NCBI GenBank assembly: GCA_002789815.1
Contig: PFTZ01000027.1
Span: forward strand, 1 to 9,825
DNA length: 9,825 nt
Direction of reading: 5' to 3'
Source of the DNA: Candidatus Berkelbacteria bacterium CG_4_9_14_3_um_filter_39_23
Lineage (GTDB): Bacteria > Patescibacteriota > UBA1384 > GWA2-35-9 > CG2-30-39-44
Each line of letters starts with the position of its first letter. The first letter of the stretch is position 1. Position numbers and translations under genes: made by a program. Below, piece by piece: positions 5,759 through 9,825 of the stretch. The notes under the pieces were generated by a model, which made no database searches, was not told where the DNA came from, and saw nothing but the letters and a program-made list of their open reading frames with translations.

Positions 5759-5912
5759 GTGTTGTGGAAAAGTGGAATAACAGATTTAAAGTAGGTGGAA
5801 AACAAGTAAATCAATGTTGATAAATAATGAATAAAGGTTGCTATTTTAATGTGGTGTAAGTTTATCCATCTGTTATTCACTGGTTTTTTGCACTGAGGGG
5901 GATAATTTAATA

Positions 5913-7286
5913 TTAGTTGGCGCTATAAAGGTTCTCTTTAATTAGGGTGATATGATTTTGAGTTTGCTCATCTTTTTTAATTAAATTAGTAATCAATTTA
6001 ACCCCATGCATTATGGTGGTATGATCTTTTCCACCCAAAACATCGCCAATTTTAGGAAATGGCATATTGAGCTCGTCGCGCATTATGTACATTGCAATTT
6101 GTCTGGGGCGGACTAATTTTCTTTCCCTACTTTTCCCTAAAATATCGTTCACTGCTAAATTAAAATACTGAGCGGTTTTGGCAATAATTTCTGACGGGTC
6201 AAAATTTTTATGCGAGTTAGACGCGATAATCCCTTCCAGAGTATTGGTGGCAAATTCAGGTGTGATTTCTTGGTTGGTAATCATCGCTTGGGTGACGAGT
6301 CGGTTGAGCGCCCCTTCCAGTTCCCTCACATTTGATTTGATATTTTGGGCGATAAATTCAAGGATTGGGTTAGGAACATCCCAACCGCGCGCCTGCGATT
6401 TAGCTTTTAAAATTGCTTGTCTTGTTTCAGTTTCGGGCATTTGAATATCAGCGACCATTCCACCACCAAACCGAGACGATAAACGGCTTTCTAGATGGGG
6501 GATTTCCCGTGGCAGGCGGTCGGATGTCATCACAATTTGGTGATTTTTTTGGTGTAACGCGTTAAAAGTATGAAAAAATTCCTGTTGAGTGCCTTCTTTG
6601 CGGGATAAGAATTGGATATCGTCAACCAAAAACACATCTACGTTGCGATACTTTTTTTTGAATGATTCGGTTGTATTGGTTTGAATTGAATAAATAAATT
6701 CATTACAAAAGTCCTCGCAAGAAATATAAAAGATTTTCGCTTTTTGTTCGTTTTTAAAGATTTGGTTACCGATAGCGTGGAGCAAATGGGTTTTTCCTAG
6801 CCCCACCCCTCCATAGAGAAATAAAGGGTTATGTACCACCCCCGGGCTTTGCGCCACAGCCAGGGCAGTGGCATAAGCCAAACGGTTTTGTCCGCCCACC
6901 ACAAACGAATCAAAAGTGAAATCAGCCCTTAAACCATTATGGCTGGTTGGGGTTTTGTCGGGGTGTTTTTCTGGTGGTTCGATCAGTTTAATCTCAAACG
7001 CAGTTTTAAGTTGTTCGTTCACTTGTGGGCTAATAATTTTATAATCAATCTTTAAAATTGGACAATGCTTTTTTATTGCTTCAAAAATTTTAGTATGGTA
7101 CTTTTTCCTAAACCAGCTGGCAGTGAATTCGTTGGGCACCGCAATTACCGCTTGGTTTTTATCCACAGACAAGAGTGAGGTATTTTTAAACCAAGTATTA
7201 AAATTGGGCTTAGAGAGTAAAACTTCCATTTCTCCGAGAATTGCCTGCCAAATTTCGTTTGGGTTCATATTATTTTCCACACTCAT
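5913..7286 (-). CDS. dnaA: Chromosomal replication initiator protein DnaA
   Basis: The 457-residue protein has all four DnaA domains. Domain I (about 7-90) opens NEIWQAILGEMEVLLSKPNF, with NTWF. Domain II is a short linker (about 91-120). The AAA+ domain III carries NPLFLYGGVGLGKTHLLHA with Walker A GGVGLGKT (159-166), Walker B FLVDD (219-223) and the SRLSSRFGGG arginine-finger block (267-276). Domain IV ends in the DNA-binding signature GGKDHTTIMHG (418-428), close to the usual 'D-H-(S/T)-T-(V/I)'. It binds DnaA boxes, unwinds oriC and recruits the helicase. Promoter boxes upstream would put the transcript start at or next to the ATG at 7286, so the mRNA is probably leaderless. Met7 (7268) is a possible alternative start, where the family alignment often begins. 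A DnaA box overlaps the start codons and another lies in the promoter, suggesting autoregulation. Confidence 0.98.
   Translation of the reverse strand: MSVENNMNPNEIWQAILGEMEVLLSKPNFNTWFKNTSLLSVDKNQAVIAVPNEFTASWFRKKYHTKIFEAIKKHCPILKIDYKIISPQVNEQLKTAFEIKLIEPPEKHPDKTPTSHNGLRADFTFDSFVVGGQNRLAYATALAVAQSPGVVHNPLFLYGGVGLGKTHLLHAIGNQIFKNEQKAKIFYISCEDFCNEFIYSIQTNTTESFKKKYRNVDVFLVDDIQFLSRKEGTQQEFFHTFNALHQKNHQIVMTSDRLPREIPHLESRLSSRFGGGMVADIQMPETETRQAILKAKSQARGWDVPNPILEFIAQNIKSNVRELEGALNRLVTQAMITNQEITPEFATNTLEGIIASNSHKNFDPSEIIAKTAQYFNLAVNDILGKSRERKLVRPRQIAMYIMRDELNMPFPKIGDVLGGKDHTTIMHGVKLITNLIKKDEQTQNHITLIKENLYSAN
7159..7167 (+). promoter_or_regulatory. Perfect consensus DnaA box inside dnaA
   Basis: TTATCCACA, the exact classical consensus, lies within the dnaA coding region near its 5' end. 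It is one of two perfect copies in the window, both close to the origin. It could help titrate DnaA or nucleate binding. It could also be chance within coding sequence. Confidence 0.5.
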
Positions 7287-7292
7287 AATACT

Positions 7293-7321
7293 AACATAAA
7301 AAAGTTTTCCACAGCCGTCAA
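7293..7321 (-). promoter_or_regulatory. dnaA promoter with a DnaA box in its spacer
   Basis: On the minus strand TTGACG (7321-7316; five of six) is separated by 17 nt from TATGTT (7298-7293; four of six), which ends 6 nt before the dnaA ATG. That gives a leaderless or nearly leaderless mRNA. The box TTTTCCACA (7305-7313) lies wholly inside the spacer, so DnaA bound there should block RNA polymerase. Confidence 0.65.
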
Positions 7322-7385
7322 CCCAGTGTGTGGAAAAAACGCTAGATTGGCAGTGGATAGATTGCTGGCTTTTTAATTAACTTAT

Positions 7386-7394
7386 TGGTATAAT
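7386..7394 (+). promoter_or_regulatory. Extended -10 promoter of rnpA (leaderless)
   Basis: TGGTATAAT combines an extended -10 TG with a perfect TATAAT (7389-7394), which ends 6 nt before the rnpA ATG at 7401. Transcription should start at or next to the ATG. No Shine-Dalgarno site is visible. The -35 region has no good match, as is common for extended -10 promoters. Confidence 0.7.
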
Positions 7395-7400
7395 TTTTCT

Positions 7401-7757
7401 ATGCTGAAAAAAAGTCAATCGCTCAAAGGAAAGCGAAATTTTAGTTGCGTGTTAAAAAGTAGCCGACCGGCATATTTTCAAGTATTAAAAATTTGGTCTT
7501 GTCCTAGCCCGTCGCTTAAAACCCAGCTTAAAACCCAATTTGGCATAATGGTATCCAAAAAAGTGTCGGGCAAAGCAGTGGTGCGTAATCGCTTAAAACG
7601 ACAGCTTAAGGCGGTTTTACACCAAGCGCTTAAAAAAGAAGGGCGCAACCTTAATGCCAAAAAAGTAGTATTGAGTTTTTATCAGACACCTGACTTGGAA
7701 AAAAGCTTTGAAATAATAAACAAAGATATTGAGCAATGGCTAAAAAAACTATCTTAA
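7401..7757 (+). CDS. rnpA: Ribonuclease P protein component
   Basis: The 118-residue basic protein is of normal length for RnpA. It carries the family's RNA-binding block KKVSGKAVVRNRLKRQLK (about 53-70), with the RNR motif (V-R-N-R-L-K-R), after a strand with FGIMVSKK. The start LKKSQSLKGKRNFSCVLKS matches the usual 'L-x-x-x-x-x-F-x-x-V' opening. It binds the RNase P RNA and helps it cut the 5' leader from pre-tRNAs. Its 3' end overlaps yidD by 22 bp, which points to translational coupling. It is divergent from dnaA across the origin spacer. The gene that normally precedes it, rpmH, is absent here. Confidence 0.93.
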   Translation: MLKKSQSLKGKRNFSCVLKSSRPAYFQVLKIWSCPSPSLKTQLKTQFGIMVSKKVSGKAVVRNRLKRQLKAVLHQALKKEGRNLNAKKVVLSFYQTPDLEKSFEIINKDIEQWLKKLS

Positions 7758-7972
7758 AGCTAATTAAATTTTATCAAAAAATTTTATCCCCGGATCACGG
7801 CTGGTTTCGTCGTTATTATCCACAGGGCTTTTGCCCATTTTCTCCCAGTTGCAGTATGTATTGCTTGCAGGCGGTGGAAAAGTATGGCGCCATACAAGGG
7901 CTGTGGAAGGGGTTTTTACGGGTGATGCGTTGTAATCCATGGAGCAAGGGAGGAGAAGACCCAGTAAAATAA
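7736..7972 (+). CDS. yidD: Membrane protein insertion efficiency factor YidD
   Basis: The 78-residue protein carries the YidD pattern: LIKFYQKILSPDHG at the N-terminus, the cysteine block CPFSPSCSMYCLQAVEKYG (about 33-51), then GLWKGFLRVMRCNPW (about 55-69) and the ending KGGEDPV. An Arg/Tyr-rich insert (WFRRYYPQG) lengthens the segment before the cysteines relative to E. coli. YidD is a small membrane-associated protein thought to assist YidC in inserting membrane proteins. Its start lies inside rnpA (22-bp overlap), and yidC follows 143 bp later, the standard rnpA-yidD-yidC order. The spacer to yidC contains a possible inverted pair ATGAAG/CTTCAT (8019-8024/8061-8066), but no gene. Confidence 0.92.
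   Translation: MAKKTILKLIKFYQKILSPDHGWFRRYYPQGFCPFSPSCSMYCLQAVEKYGAIQGLWKGFLRVMRCNPWSKGGEDPVK
7816..7824 (+). promoter_or_regulatory. Perfect consensus DnaA box inside yidD
   Basis: TTATCCACA is exact and lies about 0.4 kb from the origin spacer. It mirrors the perfect copy in dnaA at 7159-7167. It could be part of an extended DnaA-binding zone. Codon constraint could also produce it. Confidence 0.45.
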
Positions 7973-8115
7973 ATTGCCCATTCCCAATTTCTAACCAAAT
8001 CCCCAACTCCAATTATTTATGAAGAGATGGCGGATGTCTTCGGGCTTGCTTCGGCGGAAACTTCATTTGAAAATATATTCCAGATTATTAAATTTAAAAT
8101 CTAAATTATAAACCA

Positions 8116-8922
8116 ATGAAAGCATTTTTAAAAGTTATCCTGCTTAAACCATTATTCAATATTTTGGTTTTACTTACCTTGATCATTCCGGGAAATTCTT
8201 TGGGGTGGGCGATTGTGCTAATGACCATTCTTATCCGTTTGGCGCTTTTGCCTTCGACTAATTCAGCGACCAGAATGCAAAAAAAGATGAAAATTATTCA
8301 GCCGGAAATGCATAAAATCAAAGAGGAATTTAAAAACGACCCTACGATTCAACGGCAAAAAACAATGGATTTATACAAAAAACACCAGATAAATCCGGTT
8401 GGTTCGTGTCTGCCGATGCTCGTGCAACTTCCCATTATGTTTATTATGTACTATGTGTTTCGCGAGATTGGCACAGCCGGGCATCGGTATGATTTGCTTT
8501 ACTCTTTTGTAAAAGCGCCCGCAAATCTCAATATGATATTTTTTGGGATTAACTTAGCAGAGGTGGAAAAATGGTATTTGCCAATTACCTCTGGCGCGTT
8601 GCAACTGGCGAGCTCGTGGCAGATGAAGCCAAAAAAAGAAGCAGGCAAGGAAATGGATATGGCAACCTCGCTTACCTACCAAATGATTTTTATTTTTCCT
8701 ATAATGACGATTATGGTTGGTCGGGCTCTGCCAGCGGCGTTGCCGTTGTATTGGGCGGTGTCAACCGCTTTTACCGTAGTCCAGCAAAGAATTATTCTTA
8801 AAAATACTGGGAAAGACAAGGTGGTAGGGGTGGCTGAGAAAAAAGTTGACCCCAATTTACTCGAGAAATCGCGTAGCAGGGGGGGCGTTGAATTGACGGT
8901 AAGAAAAAAAGGTAGGAGTTGA
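8116..8922 (+). CDS. yidC: Membrane protein insertase YidC/Oxa1
   Basis: The 268-residue protein is the short YidC type without the large periplasmic domain of proteobacteria. The first helix region runs to WAIVLMTILIRLALLPSTNS (about 31-50) and carries the functionally essential arginine (Arg41) of the hydrophilic groove. Next come the cytoplasmic hairpin MQKKMKIIQPEMHKIKEEF, the motif NPVGSCLPMLVQLPIMFIMY (about 93-112), and two further helix regions near 155-170 and 188-226, ending LPLYWAVSTAF. The tail is basic (KSRSRGG...KKGRS), typical for ribosome contact. It inserts and folds membrane proteins alone or with SecYEG. No Shine-Dalgarno site precedes the ATG; AT-rich TAAATT/TATAAA boxes lie within 15 nt upstream. 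It has no obvious lipoprotein cysteine. The usual jag and mnmE do not follow; a tRNA does. Confidence 0.95.
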   Translation: MKAFLKVILLKPLFNILVLLTLIIPGNSLGWAIVLMTILIRLALLPSTNSATRMQKKMKIIQPEMHKIKEEFKNDPTIQRQKTMDLYKKHQINPVGSCLPMLVQLPIMFIMYYVFREIGTAGHRYDLLYSFVKAPANLNMIFFGINLAEVEKWYLPITSGALQLASSWQMKPKKEAGKEMDMATSLTYQMIFIFPIMTIMVGRALPAALPLYWAVSTAFTVVQQRIILKNTGKDKVVGVAEKKVDPNLLEKSRSRGGVELTVRKKGRS

Positions 8923-8952
8923 AAACTAGATATTGAATGTTGGAGATTTGTT

Positions 8953-8973
8953 TTTTGAGATTTGAGATTTTAA
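8953..8973 (+). repeat. 21-nt direct repeat, copy 2
   Basis: Identical to positions 2026-2046 and ending three bases before the tRNA-Ser. The copies lie nearly 7 kb apart, each just upstream of a gene. The repeat may be a dispersed intergenic motif or part of a promoter element. Confidence 0.7.
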
Positions 8974-8976
8974 GAT

Positions 8977-9066
8977 GGCGGGATGCCAGAGTGGCTTATT
9001 GGGCTGGTTTCGAAAACCATGCGCTTTGTAAAAGGCACGGGGGTTCAAATCCCTCTCCCGCCGCCA
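8977..9066 (+). tRNA. tRNA-Ser (anticodon CGA), CCA encoded
   Basis: The acceptor stem pairs GGCGGGA (8977-8983) with TCCCGCC (9056-9062), then discriminator G (9063, normal for serine) and encoded CCA (9064-9066). The anticodon loop is TTCGAAA (9009-9015), with anticodon CGA at 9011-9013. Its stem is CTGGT/ACCAT, where the outermost pair is a C-T mismatch. A long variable arm (about GCGCTTTGTAAAAGGC) marks it as a class II tRNA. The T arm is GGGGG-TTCAAAT-CCCTC (one G-T pair). It decodes UCG. A 9-bp inverted pair (GCGAAATTT/AAATTTCGC, 9085-9113) lies downstream but lacks a T-tract, so I do not call it a terminator. Confidence 0.95.
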
Positions 9067-9174
9067 ATTTTAAGAATTCGGATTGCGAAATTTGATGCTC
9101 AAAAAAATTTCGCGCAAAGTTTGGAATATCCCGACTGGAAAAAAAGTTTTGGAGAAGGCAGGGGGAGAATAAGA

Positions 9175-9203
9175 TTGTAATTTATAGGCGAGTGGGCTAA
9201 CAT
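9175..9203 (+). promoter_or_regulatory. Predicted promoter of the small membrane-protein gene
   Basis: TTGTAA (9175-9180; four of six) and TAACAT (9198-9203; four of six) are 17 nt apart. The -10 box ends 6 nt before the ATG at 9210, again predicting a leaderless transcript. No Shine-Dalgarno site is visible. Confidence 0.5.
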
Positions 9204-9209
9204 AAAATT

Positions 9210-9515
9210 ATGAGAAAATTTGTCAATATTGTGCTCGCAATTTGCGTTATTATGCTAGTCGTGGTGATTGGGGTGGTAATCTATTCTGTCAGGCAAAACA
9301 CCATAGGCGATACAACCGAAAATTCAACAACCAGCGCAACCGAAACCAAGCCAGACACTATTAGCAACCCAAACGATTTAATCAAAGCCCTTAACAGTCA
9401 AGCAGACGAGGAATTTGATTATTTTCAAGGGATGGACGACGAATCATCTTTGGCTGATAATGATGCGCAAGAATTAAGTAATGTTTCAAAGGCGTATGAA
9501 GAAAACGATTTTTAG
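9210..9515 (+). CDS. Small single-pass membrane protein of unknown function
   Basis: I do not recognise this 101-residue protein. It has a short positive start (MRKF) and one strong hydrophobic helix (about residues 5-26). A Thr/Ser/Asn-rich stretch follows (31-50), then an acidic tail (Asp/Glu-rich, including FDYFQGMDDESS at about 69-80). The tail is probably outside the cell, with an N-in topology suggested by the basic residues before the helix. The next gene starts 20 bp before its end, so the two are probably co-transcribed and translationally coupled. The predicted promoter just upstream makes this the first gene of a new unit after the tRNA. It has no cysteine and no lipobox. Confidence 0.75.
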   Translation: MRKFVNIVLAICVIMLVVVIGVVIYSVRQNTIGDTTENSTTSATETKPDTISNPNDLIKALNSQADEEFDYFQGMDDESSLADNDAQELSNVSKAYEENDF

Positions 9516-9825
9516 TTTAATTTTTGCAGGGTTAGTTTTTAATGGAGCGGTTTTGAAAGTGGCGCAATCAGAAGCTCCTACCAGTGGGGGAAATGCCACA
9601 AAACCTCCTCAAACAATCTGCTCTAATCTCGACGCGCTAGAGGAAAAAGCCGAGGATAAGCTTGCCACGCACATGGCAAAAGCGCTGGAAAAACAAATTG
9701 AGCGTGACAAAAAAATTAAAACCCAAAGAGAAACCGAAGTTAAAAATTTAGCCAAAAAACAAAAAGTATGGCAAACGCGCCAAGAGGAAAATAATAAAAA
9801 GTTATTGAAAATCACAAAAAACGAA
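9496..9825 (+). CDS. Secreted coiled-coil protein, 3' end beyond the window
   Basis: This frame is open from ATG 9496 to the last base, so 110 residues are visible and the C-terminus is missing. It starts MKKTIFSLIFAGLVFNGAVL, a classic signal peptide, with cleavage likely near residues 23-27 (VAQSEA). After a Pro/Gly/Thr-rich linker comes TICSNLDALEEKAEDKL, with a single cysteine at residue 42. A long charged helix follows, rich in Lys, Glu and Gln (about 44-110), with hydrophobic spacing that suggests a coiled coil. I do not recognise the family. A weak Shine-Dalgarno site (AAAGG, 9488-9492) precedes the ATG. It overlaps the upstream membrane-protein gene by 20 bp, so the products may act together at the cell surface. 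That partnership is inference. Confidence 0.75.
   Translation, partial: MKKTIFSLIFAGLVFNGAVLKVAQSEAPTSGGNATKPPQTICSNLDALEEKAEDKLATHMAKALEKQIERDKKIKTQRETEVKNLAKKQKVWQTRQEENNKKLLKITKNE

Larger units (their letters stand above)
5698..5912. other. Replication origin (oriC), dnaA-dnaN segment with DnaA boxes and AT-rich unwinding region
   Basis: DnaA-box-like sites, written as TTATNCACA-type 9-mers, are: TTTTCCACA (5771-5763, minus), TTTTCCACC (5802-5794, minus), TTATCAACA (5823-5815, minus; eight of nine), TTATCCATC (5862-5870, plus; seven of nine) and TTATTCACT (5873-5881, plus; eight of nine). Next to them 5705-5760 is nearly all A and T, a good duplex-unwinding candidate. Four bases from the first box, positions 5747-5758 read 3'-AAT-5' four times, matching the DnaA-trio pattern described for Bacillus subtilis. 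The location between dnaA and dnaN, and the change of gene direction at dnaA/rnpA, agree with an origin. A cumulative GC-skew plot would test it. Confidence 0.8.
7287..7400. other. oriC, dnaA-rnpA segment (divergent spacer with DnaA boxes)
   Basis: Exact TTTTCCACA boxes occur at 7305-7313 (plus) and 7337-7329 (minus). Another copy overlaps the dnaA start at 7273-7281 (plus), and there is a weaker CTATCCACT at 7360-7352 (minus). The same 9-mer TTTTCCACA is the best box in the dnaA-dnaN gap, so it is probably this organism's working site. The 114-bp spacer also carries the dnaA and rnpA promoters and has no room for rpmH. Confidence 0.7.

Noticed and set aside
8019..8066. Regulatory hairpin between yidD and yidC
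   Set aside because: Only a 6-bp outer pair (ATGAAG/CTTCAT) with a long unpaired interior; too weak to list as a feature.
8571..8801. 76-residue plus-strand frame within yidC
   Set aside because: An out-of-frame reading of an intact yidC. There is no frameshift in yidC that would call for it.
9085..9113. 9-bp hairpin after the tRNA as a terminator
   Set aside because: The stem is perfect, but no T-tract follows on the plus strand and the stem is mostly AT.
8983..9180. 65-residue open frame on the plus strand
   Set aside because: Its first 28 codons are the tRNA-Ser sequence read as protein; the rest is spacer.
9609..9815. 68-residue minus-strand frame at the right edge
   Set aside because: Antisense to the open-ended signal-peptide coiled-coil gene, which explains the region better.

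Overview
This window looks like the replication-origin region of a small-genome bacterium, most likely a member of the Candidate Phyla Radiation (Patescibacteria). The lineage is an inference. It rests on the modest GC content, the compact single-domain YidC, the TrbC/VirB2-like pilin and pilin-like membrane proteins with no recognisable pathway genes beside them, and several promoters whose -10 box lies only about 6 nt from the ATG. I cannot name a phylum or species from the sequence.

The core is positions 3070-8922. Reading away from the origin on the minus strand are dnaA (5913-7286), dnaN (4588-5697), recF (3333-4373) and a short DciA/DUF721-like gene (3070-3333). On the plus strand are rnpA (7401-7757), yidD (7736-7972) and yidC (8116-8922). 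The dnaA-dnaN gap (5698-5912) and the dnaA-rnpA gap (7287-7400) both hold DnaA-box-like sites. The first also has an AT-rich stretch and four 3'-AAT-5' triplets beside a box, so I read the locus as a bipartite oriC. The rpmH gene that usually precedes rnpA is not there. A 182-bp near-palindromic, MITE-like element separates dnaN from recF.

To the left (452-3069) is a surface or secretion module. A pilin-like secreted protein (837-1829, minus) is divergent from a VirB2/TrbC-like two-helix pilin fused to an extra C-terminal domain (2071-2964, plus). The minus-strand gene appears to have a promoter whose 16-nt spacer contains nine consecutive G, a layout known from phase-variable promoters. Further left are a cluster of palindromic intergenic repeats (about 498-749) and the end of an unrecognised gene.

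To the right, after yidC, lie a tRNA-Ser(CGA) with encoded CCA (8977-9066), a small single-pass membrane protein (9210-9515), and an overlapping gene for a secreted coiled-coil protein that runs off the window (9496-9825).

The central genes together cover replication initiation (DnaA, oriC), processivity (DnaN), helicase loading (DciA-like), gap repair (RecF), tRNA 5' processing (RnpA) and membrane protein insertion (YidD, YidC).
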